This document shows, piece by piece, positions 1 to 9,132 of a stretch of 64,000 nt of DNA (the stretch's first letter is position 1; each line of letters begins with the position of its first letter). The stretch is taken from assembly GCA_914767715.1 (NCBI GenBank), contig OU612070.1, positions 29,252,025 to 29,316,024 on the forward strand, given 5' to 3'. Under the pieces are notes generated by a model, which was not told where the DNA came from, did no database searches, and saw only the letters and a program-made list of their open reading frames with translations. This DNA comes from Membranipora membranacea (lineage: Eukaryota > Bryozoa > Gymnolaemata > Cheilostomatida > Membraniporidae). A program made the translations under genes and the position numbers.

Positions 1-437
1 TAGAGGGCCTAATGAGCCTCCCACTTCCTCTTAGAATAGCTGTTGCATGTTTTTTGGCCATTATTAATTGTTAAAATAAAACCTTGACCTTAGTCTCCAT
101 TGAAACCTTTACAGTGTTAGCCGGCCTCAGCTGAGAAGAAGATATCCTATCCTTCCCAGATGTTGTTTGAAAACAAGGGTTATATAACTCACCACATCCC
201 CAGTAAAGCGCGGCCTGGTGAGTGGTTGCCTGAAGGACTGCCAATTTCTTCCCAGTTTGTAAGCATATTGGAGCTCACCTGAGGGCCCAAGAAACCCACC
301 CTCCCAATCAGTAGTTGGTATGATCCAAACTCAGGACCTTCAACCATGTGTGTACATAAATGTAACGTATATATTGTTTACGATATTACTATTATTTGTC
401 TGGATTAGAGTAACTCTGTAGTTTATATTTCTTAAAG

Positions 438-680
438 GTCGATCCTGTGAGCCCAGATCTGGATACTTACCCTGAGTTCTCTAAGGCTCATATATATACA
501 GTAACAGTAAATGAAGGGGAGACACTGTACCTGCCCTCACTATGGTACCATCAAGTTCAGCAGACCCACGGCTGTATAGCTGTTAATTACTGGTATGATA
601 TGCAGTATGATATTAAGTATAATTATTACCAGATGGTCTCCAGCTTATTATCTCCTGCTCAAGGTGGAGACAACACCTGA
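438..680 (+). CDS. JMJD7: Last exon of JMJD7, JmjC-domain lysyl hydroxylase / peptidase
   Basis: The acceptor tttcttaaag ends at 437 and the exon starts in phase 0 with Val-Asp-Pro; TGA is at 678-680. It encodes 80 residues that close the JmjC beta-barrel. The stretch [13 protein letters not shown], followed by [14 protein letters not shown] and [12 protein letters not shown], matches the C-terminus of animal JMJD7 nearly position for position. The His in WYHQV is the third Fe(II) ligand of the family's HxD...H triad; the first two ligands lie upstream, outside the window. Known for the family: 2-oxoglutarate/Fe(II)-dependent 3S-hydroxylation of a lysine in the translation-factor GTPases DRG1/DRG2, with endopeptidase activity also reported. 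The ending SPAQGGDNT is local and slightly longer than in vertebrates. I found no earlier exon within bases 1-437. An ordinary host gene. Confidence 0.9.
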   Translation, partial: VDPVSPDLDTYPEFSKAHIYTVTVNEGETLYLPSLWYHQVQQTHGCIAVNYWYDMQYDIKYNYYQMVSSLLSPAQGGDNT

Positions 681-790
681 TAATCGTAAGAGATAACACG
701 TGGTAATCGGGGGAGATAACACCAGATAGCCTGATAATCGAGGGAGATAACACCTGATATTCGGGGGAGACAATACAGGCTAGCCTGAGG
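674..790 (+). repeat. Degenerate tandem repeat after JMJD7 stop
   Basis: About four imperfect copies of a 20-30 bp unit built on gataacac and tgataatcggggga follow directly after the JMJD7 stop, probably within its 3' UTR. The copies differ in length and in single bases. Confidence 0.5.
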
Positions 791-1839
791 ATTATCTCAT
801 CCCTTATTGGAGGTCATGAGAACAGCGATTATCTGCCCTAATACAGATGACAACTCTGACTGTTAAAAATTCTCTGATAAGTTCTGAGGACTTATACTTG
901 TCCTGACGATAATCATGTCTTTAGACTGGAGATTAACAATATCGCTTCACTAGTACTTCCCTGCAAGTACCACTTATCCTGTCACAACTACATATAATCA
1001 CCTTCTTAGTTCTTAGTCATGAGATCTGACTAAAGATTTGACATGTAATCCGTATTTGTCGTACAATTCCTAGAAAGAATTTGTGAGGAGACAATCATTG
1101 CTCTGGTAGAATATCTCAGTGAATTGAATATGAAAAGTTTGGTTCACAACAACCAACCTGAGGCTGACAACAGATCGATGTTTGGATTTTGGTATCTGTA
1201 TGAAATGAATTTATTTTGCAACCTCTCGAAGTATTGAATATTGATATATTGTTTCTTGTCAGAAACAATGAGTGAGAATTAAACCTAAAAAAGGCATGGG
1301 CATGTATGTATAGCTTCTCTTGGTATTTTACCACTAGCATACATGACAAGTTGGTAGACCCAGAAATCAGGAGGTCTCCGCAGACAAACTCCCGTCCCGG
1401 AGTATCACTCTGCGCGTCCTGCAGTGAAGGTGTAATTTGGCCCTTGTTGTCATTTATTTTAAGCCAAAACTAGAGCGTTCATATTATGAAATGCCTAATT
1501 TTAACTGATTTAAAAATTATATTGTTGCACTTTATCCGAACGAGGAGAGATAGTACGTTAATAGGCAATTACATCTAGGTATATGTACTGTGGGTGTAGG
1601 AAAAAGCTTAAAAAGTCTTCTGGTTGAAGCAGGGAGAAGGAAGCTGAAAAAAGGGAGGAAAAAGGGAGATAGGGAGGAGGTAGAAAATACCCCTAAAAAC
1701 TGGGAGGCTCCCTACCAAAAAGGGAGACTTGTCAGGTATGACCACTAGCAAAAACTCCCAAGTAATTGATGATATGAACCATTTGTTCATTTTGTAGAAT
1801 TCATCTATTTGTCTGCTATCAATGATGCAACAACTCCTT
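791..1839. other. Intergenic, nothing recognisable
   Basis: AT-rich sequence with short spurious ORFs only. A purine-rich patch at about 1618-1690 (gggagg/aagggag) is low complexity. No splice-bounded open frame was found on either strand. Confidence 0.4.
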
Positions 1840-2570
1840 TCAACCTTTTAGTACCGCTCTGTTTTTGTCAACTTTGATTGATCCATTGTACTCGCTGTAA
1901 GCTATGTGGCTCACTGGTCTTGCAAGAGTCCTAGGAAATTTGAGCTCTAAACGGAGATTTCCTCTCTTTATTATATGATAGCACCCTTCCTCATCCATAT
2001 AGGGTGTCAAATCCCGTGCTAGATGTGTGTAACCATTTTCATATTCCGATCAATGTCTATTCCAGAATCATTGAAAATTCTTCCCGTTGCTTTGTAAAGT
2101 GAAAATTATTTTGAGTTATGGAACTGGAGTGGTTAGCAAAATCTAACACATATGGTTTTCGTGGAACCATTTTTCCATCTACCATCAATGAGCTATATTT
2201 TAAGCCATAGTTTTGAAAGTTGAAAGGGTTTTTGTTGTGTGCTCCATCAAATGCATCTGCATCAACTAACCCGATTATCATTCTCTTTGGTAACATGCCT
2301 TCATATAAATTTTCCTCATTCAAAGCAAGAGCGCGGCCAGAAATATTATAACTCTTCATCTCATCTCTATTGATTGGATAGGTAGATTGGTGTCCTTTTT
2401 TGTCTAACATCTCAATATGTTTTAGGCTAATACCCTTGTTGACTCTAATTTTTCTAACAAGGAGACATGCTCGATTTTGAGCTTGGAAGTGGCATCAGGA
2501 GCGGCCATCAATACCAAGCTATCAGGGTTTCTAACCATATGTTCAAGTCAACCCGCGACCTTGAGACTAA
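1840..2570 (-). pseudogene. Relic of Polinton/adintovirus-type F54H12.2-like gene
   Basis: The longest open piece (2057-2410, open further upstream to about 2545) carries the family's conserved blocks in order: a KIEHV-type strand, VRKIRVN, a YPINR-type block, LPKRMIIGLVDADAFDGA, NPFNFQNYGLKY and VDGKMVP. The rest of the homology sits in other minus frames: a DLNIW block around 2540-2560, a GIDIDRN block around 2050-2075, and a C-terminal part from about 2045 to a TGA at 1840-1842 containing YENGYTHLARDLTP and NLRLELKF. At least three frameshifts (near 2538, 2075 and 2045) therefore break one ancestral gene of roughly 240 residues in this part. The name F54H12.2-like is widely attached to proteins of Polinton/Maverick elements and adintovirus-like relatives, probably virion-associated; that assignment is from memory. 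No other Polinton gene was seen nearby. Confidence 0.75.
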
Positions 2571-3309
2571 TCAGTGTTTACGTCAGTGGCTTTATTATGG
2601 CCAGTGGCTTTTTTGCAGGGGTCTTTTGGGTGATCACCATTGAGATTTTACAACTTTTAGATCACATCAGGTCATAATTGAAGTTCTGTTGTTATGTCAT
2701 GTTGAGGTTATTGTTATACGTTCTTTCAAAATTAATGTATTTTTGACACAATTAATTGCGAGCTTGAACTTTGCATTCCTTGAAAATTTAATAGGCGAGT
2801 AAATCAGTTAATTCATAAAATATTACATACGTATTCATTGTGTATGTATAGCATATATTTATGTGATTCATTTCCCATATAAAAAAAGACATAACATTTA
2901 CACTCAAATTCTTATAAAATCAGAGTGAAATATCTTTCGTTAAGGTACATTTAATATACTCCTCACAATAAAAAAGTCTTTGACATAGTTCATTATAAGT
3001 ACATCTAAATTTACAGAAAAGTTGTAAATAACTCCAAAACACAGCCTTTATCACTTGTTCTTGGTAACACACTCCTCAGCATACCCACATCTTCTATTTT
3101 TGGGTACTTTTGGTGTAGTTTATGAACACAATCATAACAAAACTTGTCAAAATTGGAGTCCGGTTGGTACAGATTCATGCGATGCCATAAGGATCCGAAT
3201 GAAATGCCATATACAAAGTACTACCTAAAATACACAAAAATACTAAAATAAAAGTTAATTTAAAAGCCAATACATAAAAGCATAAAACGATTCATATCAT
3301 TTAATTTCA
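2571..3309. other. Intergenic, nothing recognisable
   Basis: Very AT-rich. It may hold decayed remains of the neighbouring Polinton-type relic, but no conserved block is readable. Confidence 0.35.
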
Positions 3310-3599
3310 TCACTTGTAATATGAACTGTAACTGGGTGTTTTCCGGCACTCTCTAAATTTCGCATGAACACCACACACCAATAACAAGTTGAACTCGTTA
3401 TTGCGTTCCTGCCTCAATCCGTTTGACTCTGCTGACTTTGCGATGCTGAGGAGAGAGACGGTAGGCTCTCTATAGGGAGCACTAAGTCTTCCCCTCTTGT
3501 TAGTCACCGAGATTGAGGGAAGACTGCCACCACCCCCTGCTCTGACTGCTTGGTAGTAGACTGCCATACAGTCAGAGTCCTTCTTCGCTGGTAATGGTT
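3310..3599 (-). CDS. Possible terminal exon of an unrecognised gene
   Basis: A minus-strand frame opens after the acceptor cttttttag (just above 3599) in phase 1 and runs about 95 codons to a stop at 3310-3312. It is not repetitive and has a plausible amino-acid mix (AVYYQAVRAGGGGSLPSIS near the start, CGVHAKFRECRKTP near the end, three Cys, several Arg/Lys). No family was recognised and no partner exon was identified, so it could be a chance open frame or a fragment of an old element. It lies between the Polinton-type relic and the 3' end of the LINE. Confidence 0.3.
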
Positions 3600-3866
3600 C
3601 TAAAAAAGAAAATCATTTTTGCTACGGGGTAAATCTATTATAATCAACAAGCCACCTAGTAATCAATAAATGCGCACATTATTATTATTATAATGTTTTT
3701 ATTGAGGTTTTCATATGCATAAGTATGTCATAAACAAAGGAAAATAACAACTTTTTGACCTCATAAACAAAACAAAAAAGAAAGAAAAATATTTATAGAT
3801 ATGGACAGAAATGATAATCAGTTGGGAGAAAATGTTTTACAGTATGTGATTGATTGATATATATTA

Positions 3867-4117
3867 TTACGATTTACTAAATGAAATGAATTGGTTTAAA
3901 AATCTTGTTTTACCATATTTAGTCCTATATTTTGGTTTAATTATTCTACGTGCTGACCGCAAAACTCTATTGTGCATTTTGCAGGAATTGATTAGTTTAA
4001 GGATGAAAAATGATGTGTTCTTGCCTAGAGTGGCATTATTGACAAACCTATCAAAAGTTGCCCTCCTCCTGTCACTCAGAGTGGAAAGATTCAAAATCTC
4101 ACGACCAGTTGAGATAG
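3867..4117 (-). pseudogene. Frameshifted C-terminal tail of LINE ORF2
   Basis: ORF2 reads correctly through the RT thumb/C-terminal block QNRAIRIILG, then ends after 17 odd codons at 4091. The next minus frame carries the expected continuation (ILNLSTLSDRRRATF and about 60 more residues) to a stop at 3867-3869. The switch falls at the A6 run (T6 on the coding strand) at 4118-4123, so a one-base length change in that homopolymer explains it. It could be a real mutation or a sequencing error. Confidence 0.7.
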
Positions 4118-6763
4118 AAAAAATGAGTTGGTACCAAGAATTATCCTGATGGCTCTGTTTTGACAAAGTTCTAACAAGTTAGAGTTGTAATCAGAAGTAT
4201 TTAATAACAGAGAAGAACAATACTCCAAGATGGGACGAACATAGGATTTATAAGCTTGAAGCAGATGTGAAGGATTGACAAATTTTCGAATTTTAGAGAG
4301 ACAGAATAAAACTCTGTTAGATTTTAATACCAGGGACTCAACATAGGTCTTCAATGACAGATGCTGGTCCAAGATCACGCCTAAGAGTTTAATTGAAGTT
4401 GCTGATTTGATTTGTACATTATTTGAAACAAGATTAGGTATTGTTTCAACCTTTCTGTTTGAAAATACACAAAACTGGGTTTTGTCTAAATTTAGATTAA
4501 AACCATTGACAGAATACCAATTTGTTACCATTGTAACAAGAGATTCTGATTTTGATATTGCTTCATTTAGAGAATCGGATATCTCAAAAATCAAAGTATC
4601 ATCAGCAAAGGCAAATGAATTTGAAAATTTTCCTAATAAATCATTTATGGCAATATTGAAAAGCAATGGCCCCAAAATTGAACCTTGAGGAACACCACTT
4701 TTAATATTTAGAACTCCAGATGTGGCATTGCCTACTTTAAAACACTGTAATCTATTATTCAAATATGACGATAGCATTGATTGAGCAGATTCTGCTATAT
4801 AGAGATATTTTAATTTGGTGAGCAAAAGTTGATGATTTACTGAATCAAATGCCTTTCTAACGTCCAATGATAATGCTGAAATATAGCAAGGTGAAGAAGA
4901 ATCAAGTTTTGATTTCCAGACATCTAGAAGACTGAGTAAAAGCTGCTCACACGAATGGCTCTTACGGAATCCAAATTGTCTAATATTCAGTAATTTATGA
5001 CTTGTAAGGAATGTAGACAGTTGGTCATTCATAAATGTTTCAAAGATTTTAGACATAATTGGCAGTGAAGAAATTGGTCTGTAATTAGAGGGATTTGTAC
5101 GGTCACCTTTCTTAAAGATAGGTGTAACCAATGCCATTTTTAAAGAACTAGGAAAACTTTTTGTGAGAAAGCTTTCATTGATGAGAATTGTTATAGGTAA
5201 AGCAATAATGTTTGATAAGATTTGATATATAAAAGTTGGAATTTTTTCAACACCTCCTCTCTTTTTGGGCGACATTGAAAGAAGTTTGCGACGTACTTGT
5301 TCAGTTGAAATTTTAGTAAATTCAAACTTGGTTAGAGGAGTTTTATACGTCATATGTTGACATGCCTCCTTAACATCCAGTTTCTGTTGAGAGCAAATTG
5401 ACGTGAAGAAGGTGTTAAATGTATTAGCGATCTCTTTTTCATCTGTTACTAAAGTGTTATTGAACACTAAAGAGTCAATTTCACTTTTCTTGTCCGCTTT
5501 TCCCAAAAGAGTTCCACATGTTTGGTAGAAGGATGATTTAGAATCATTTAGTTTATCAATGTAATAATACTTTTTGGCTTTTCTAATCTGATTTAGTGTA
5601 TAGCTTTTAAGTTTTCTAAAGTCATCTAATGTTGAAGGTTGAATATTTTGGTTTTTGGGAGATTTGAAAATGGATTTGTATGTCTGATTTTTGAAACGTA
5701 TCAATCGAAGCAGTGAGCTATTCATCCATGGATTTTTGTGGTGACGTATTCTCCTAGTCATGATAGGTGCATGATTGTTCAATAGATTTGAGATGAGTGA
5801 ATCAAATAAATCAATTCTCTCATCAAGGCTCCTAGATGTATCAGAACAAAGTTGTAAAAAAGGCAATGACTTAGCATGATTAAAGAAAGCAATGTTATCA
5901 ATAGATTTAAAGTTGCGGAAATGTATGAGTTTTCGTCTAGGCCTTATTATTTTACTAACTTTTAATATTACAAAGGTAGCGTAATGATCAGAAACAGTTC
6001 TGTCACAAGTCAAAATCCCAGATTTTTCAACTTCTAAGTTTTTGCTTGCATAAATATGATCCAATAGACTCTCATTGCCTTTAAAACTGCAAAAGGTAAC
6101 ACCTGTAACTTTCTGTTCCAAGTTAAAAACATCTAGTCCTAATCTGATTGAAATTTTTTCCCTAGTATTTTGATTCCAATTGATATTAAAATCGCCTAGA
6201 AGAACAACTTGCTTTCCTTTTAATTCTCTCATATTTAAAACTTCTATCAGACACTCTATGAAATCAGACTTTTTTACATCAGGAGGTATGTAAATAGAAG
6301 AAACTATTGTGGGTTTATGTGAGAAATTGATTTCAATCCACACTGAGTCACAAAAATCAGACAAGCGGTCTTTAGGCTTATCAAGAACGCTGAAACTCAA
6401 CTTAGAACTAACAAAAATGGCTGCACCCCCTGCTCTTGATTTTAAGGTTGAATTACGGTCAGAACGAACAATACTAAAACCAGGCAAAGTTACAAGTGAA
6501 TCTGGTATTTCAGGCCGCAACCATGTTTCATTGACTGAAAAAATGTCAACACTCTCATTGAGGTTCAGGGATTCAAAAAATGAAAAACGTTTCAACAATG
6601 ATCTGACATTGTGATGTAAAATGCGGATTCTTTGATTACTTTCATTAAAATAGTTTGGCCTGAAATTTTGATCAGCTAGACAATCAATATCATTCCATAA
6701 CTTCCTATGATAAAATAGATTCGTGTCAAAAACATTATTGCCTGAAACATTTGTGTTAATCAT
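4091..6763 (-). CDS. LINE ORF2: APE endonuclease and reverse transcriptase
   Basis: 890 codons. Residues about 45-280 are an APE-type endonuclease: LHHNVRSLL, a VNETWL catalytic Glu block, GDFNINW and a SDHYATF catalytic His block. Residues about 525-800 are a reverse transcriptase: TPIFKKGDRTNPSNYRPIS, the first Asp in LDVRKAFDSVNH, SGVPQGSILGPLLF, and the active site as AFADDT (FADD instead of the retroviral YxDD, as usual in LINEs). The role is nicking of the target and reverse transcription primed at the nick. The start ATG at 6763 overlaps the ORF1 stop by 8 bases in ATGATTAA, suggesting coupled termination-reinitiation. The C-terminus is broken by a frameshift at about 4118-4123. There is no RNase H domain. 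Confidence 0.92.
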   Translation of the reverse strand: MINTNVSGNNVFDTNLFYHRKLWNDIDCLADQNFRPNYFNESNQRIRILHHNVRSLLKRFSFFESLNLNESVDIFSVNETWLRPEIPDSLVTLPGFSIVRSDRNSTLKSRAGGAAIFVSSKLSFSVLDKPKDRLSDFCDSVWIEINFSHKPTIVSSIYIPPDVKKSDFIECLIEVLNMRELKGKQVVLLGDFNINWNQNTREKISIRLGLDVFNLEQKVTGVTFCSFKGNESLLDHIYASKNLEVEKSGILTCDRTVSDHYATFVILKVSKIIRPRRKLIHFRNFKSIDNIAFFNHAKSLPFLQLCSDTSRSLDERIDLFDSLISNLLNNHAPIMTRRIRHHKNPWMNSSLLRLIRFKNQTYKSIFKSPKNQNIQPSTLDDFRKLKSYTLNQIRKAKKYYYIDKLNDSKSSFYQTCGTLLGKADKKSEIDSLVFNNTLVTDEKEIANTFNTFFTSICSQQKLDVKEACQHMTYKTPLTKFEFTKISTEQVRRKLLSMSPKKRGGVEKIPTFIYQILSNIIALPITILINESFLTKSFPSSLKMALVTPIFKKGDRTNPSNYRPISSLPIMSKIFETFMNDQLSTFLTSHKLLNIRQFGFRKSHSCEQLLLSLLDVWKSKLDSSSPCYISALSLDVRKAFDSVNHQLLLTKLKYLYIAESAQSMLSSYLNNRLQCFKVGNATSGVLNIKSGVPQGSILGPLLFNIAINDLLGKFSNSFAFADDTLIFEISDSLNEAISKSESLVTMVTNWYSVNGFNLNLDKTQFCVFSNRKVETIPNLVSNNVQIKSATSIKLLGVILDQHLSLKTYVESLVLKSNRVLFCLSKIRKFVNPSHLLQAYKSYVRPILEYCSSLLLNTSDYNSNLLELCQNRAIRIILGTNSFFLSQLVVRF

Positions 6764-7973
6764 TTGAAGATTTTTTGTGACGTAATTCTTCTACATTAAG
6801 TAAAATATTATATTGAGAACGAAATACTACTCCATTTTGAATGGCTCTATCTTTTTCGATATCGTTTAAAAATTGCAATTTTACCGCACGAAGTGGCTTT
6901 CCATCAGTTGTAGTAATTCGGTAGGCTGTTGTGCATCTGTAATCTGTGTTGACGTCCATAACAATATCTTCAGGTGTCATATGAAGTGGAACTCCTTTAA
7001 CAACAGCAACATGAGGGACAGGTTGAATGGTAAACCTTGCTTTGGAACCGCCAAAAGTCGATTCATCCCATTCTTCAACAATCTTCTTTAGGTCTGATTG
7101 GTTAGAGAGTTGAATTAAAAATTTGCATTTAGATAGGTTGTTTTGATCAAATTTATATCTATTGATAAAATCAACTTTAGTAGAACCGTGACGTTGGCAA
7201 ATTGCCATCCGTATTTTGTCTATGTTGATGTTTGGTATTTCTGTAGGTTGTAAGTCATATATGACGAATGACCTCTTCGGTTCAAACGGTATTTTGTTCC
7301 TTTGTTCTGCATTCTTAGGAATTCTGCGAAGAATTTCATTTTTCTTGGGTTTCACTGCTGCTTTGTCAGCATACGTAGTTATTTTGTCAGAAAGTCCAAC
7401 AGTTGATTCATTGAGTTTTAGGAATTCCTCTTTTATCAAGGAAGAATTCCTTTCTACTATTTGCTCTTTGTTGGCTTCCATCTCCGTATTGAGAGTTGAT
7501 ATAATACCATTCTGTTTCATAATAATGATTTCAAGGGCATCTACCCTGGTGATTAGTTTAGTAATCTGATCTAAAATTTGTGGACATAGATGACAACTAG
7601 TAACAACTTGCCCATGTCCTGTTGTGCTTTGCTGTGCAGATGTTGAAGCTTCTATTACGTTATCCAATGACATTGTACTAAAGGAATCCATGCTTTTTGT
7701 ATCTTCCTCGAAGTTTGGCTTGAGAAAGTCACTTTCAGTGCAGCTTATGTATTTTACTGCAGTACCACTTTCTTTGAGGTACTGCTTAGCTGATTCAAGA
7801 TCGTTGAATCCTTTATATGCGGATGATTTAATACCAATTACGGAATGGCTGCAGGAGAGCCAGTTCTTAAATAATCCCGTTATTTTTCCTTTAGATACTG
7901 CATACAATAGATAGTTACCATTTTGTTCTTTATTTTTCCGCTTCCGCTTCTTTGCACGAGTGTTTTGATCCAT
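6756..7973 (-). CDS. LINE ORF1: hybrid-binding domain, coiled coil, RNA-binding-like C-terminus
   Basis: 405 codons, intact. Residues 1-20 are basic (KKRKRKNK). Residues about 22-70 (YAVSKGKITGLFKNW, then YKGFNDLESAKQYL) match the pattern of the RNase H1 N-terminal hybrid-binding / caulimovirus viroplasmin domain: YAVxKGxxxGxFxxW, C, AxYKxF, ExAxxYL. Residues about 130-205 are heptad-like and probably form a coiled coil for trimerisation. Residues about 225-400 have two alternating strand/helix blocks (SFVIYDL... and HVAVVKGVPLHMTPEDIV...) resembling RRM-like folds of LINE ORF1 proteins. No CCHC zinc knuckle is visible, unlike many Jockey-group ORF1 proteins. It probably coats LINE RNA. The RRM calls are weaker than the hybrid-binding call. 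Confidence 0.85.
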   Translation of the reverse strand: MDQNTRAKKRKRKNKEQNGNYLLYAVSKGKITGLFKNWLSCSHSVIGIKSSAYKGFNDLESAKQYLKESGTAVKYISCTESDFLKPNFEEDTKSMDSFSTMSLDNVIEASTSAQQSTTGHGQVVTSCHLCPQILDQITKLITRVDALEIIIMKQNGIISTLNTEMEANKEQIVERNSSLIKEEFLKLNESTVGLSDKITTYADKAAVKPKKNEILRRIPKNAEQRNKIPFEPKRSFVIYDLQPTEIPNINIDKIRMAICQRHGSTKVDFINRYKFDQNNLSKCKFLIQLSNQSDLKKIVEEWDESTFGGSKARFTIQPVPHVAVVKGVPLHMTPEDIVMDVNTDYRCTTAYRITTTDGKPLRAVKLQFLNDIEKDRAIQNGVVFRSQYNILLNVEELRHKKSSND

Positions 7974-8033
7974 AAAATTAACAAAATTTATAACAAAATT
8001 ATCGAGTTGAGTTTTTTGCTTCTTGACAACTCG

Positions 8034-8085
8034 ATGTCACGCACAACAATGATATCACGCACAACAATGATATCACGCACAACAA
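8034..8085 (-). repeat. Three 18-bp repeats in the LINE 5' region
   Basis: The unit atgatatcacgcacaaca occurs about three times in tandem upstream of ORF1. Short tandem units at the 5' end are common in LINE promoters; regulatory function here is inference. Confidence 0.6.
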
Positions 8086-8159
8086 GTGTTTTATGCTGCA
8101 CATAAAATACCATCCAAGCTATTTTATAATAAATACATGAAAACAAATTAAATACTCAC

Positions 8160-8252
8160 TCTGGCGGTGGTGGTGGTGGTGGTGGTGCTGTCTATGCTGC
8201 TGTCTATGCTGCTGTCTATGCTGCTGTCTATGCTGCTGTCTATGCTGGTGGT
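8160..8252. repeat. Microsatellite (ggt)n followed by five gctgctgtctat units
   Basis: A run of ggt triplets is followed by a 12-bp unit repeated about five times, then ggt again. The apparent minus ORF of Ser-Ile-Asp-Ser repeats is an artefact of the period being a multiple of three. Confidence 0.8.
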
Positions 8253-8990
8253 GCTGGTGAGTCTGGCATGCTGCATTTCATTTTCACTCCACTTATATAA
8301 CCTAAACAGGAAATGACAGTAGAAGCTGTCTCCGCTTGTCAATTAATTGTGATGTACAAACCAAGAGTTAGCCCCTGGGCAGGATGTCTGCACCTGGCTA
8401 ACGATATCTTCAGCTTGTCGAATTAAGTATAGGGTATACACTTGAGAGTCGGTTGCTGTGTCCTGATGTCTACAGTGGGCGATAGATTGATTACACAAAA
8501 TTGTGTTTAAAAACCTGGTTCTTGACACATGACACTGAGCATTTAAAATAACACATCCTTTATTATGAGTTATAGTTTATTTGTCTCCAGCACTCGCTTA
8601 TTTTAAAAGCTGTAGTGATTGTATGGCTTTCTAGCTATATGTGCTTGTACCATGACTGTTAAATCTCCTACTGTTTTATATAACAGGCTAACACCATACT
8701 CCATTTTCTGTGTAACAACCAAAAGATTTGTTCCTAAAGACAAGAGTATCTTGTTTTATGAATTTAAAGTAATCAATCATCAGTACCTAATCATTAGTTT
8801 CAGATTGATAGTGATATATCTCTTCATTCAGCTACTGTTTGCAGAGGTAAAAAAAAACTGTTCCTATGACAACATGATAGCATGGGCATCCTTGGAAAAT
8901 AATATCCTCTATAGATTATCTACCCATCATAGACTCTACATTAAACTCTTTTTTGTTGATCATTTCTGTAATAAACTTAGAAAATATCAG
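8253..8990. other. Intergenic, nothing certain
   Basis: A plus-strand open frame at 8619-9014 has no recognisable domain and composition typical of AT-rich chance frames. Confidence 0.35.
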
Positions 8991-9132
8991 GCAGAATATC
9001 ATGCTAGATTCTGATGTGACCGCTAAAAAGATTCAGGGTGAAATTCAAATATTATCAAAAGTGATTTCAAACAATGATAGAACACCAACAACATCACAAC
9101 TCAACAAATTTAAAAAGAAGTATAAATCCTGA
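8991..9132 (+). CDS. Possible terminal exon of an unrecognised gene
   Basis: The acceptor aaaatatcag at 8981-8990 is followed by 47 codons ending in TGA at 9130-9132. The peptide is Lys/Gln/Ser-rich and helical in look (TAKKIQGEIQILSKVIS, then TSQLNKFKKKYKS). This is coding-like but short, with no upstream exon identified, so it may be chance. Confidence 0.28.

Larger units (their letters stand above)
3670..8140 (-). mobile_element. Near full-length two-ORF non-LTR retrotransposon (LINE, CR1/Jockey-like clade)
   Basis: Transcribed right to left: a short 5' region with three 18-bp repeats (8034-8085), ORF1 (7973-6756), ORF2 (6763-4091 plus a frameshifted tail to 3867), and a 3' end with an AATAAA-type signal and a (TAA)n tail at about 3676-3705. 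APE endonuclease plus RT with no RNase H domain and a simple-repeat 3' tail suggest the CR1/L2/Jockey group. Boundaries are approximate because no target-site duplication was identified. One frameshift in ORF2 makes this copy probably inactive although it is otherwise well preserved, which implies recent activity. Confidence 0.85.
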
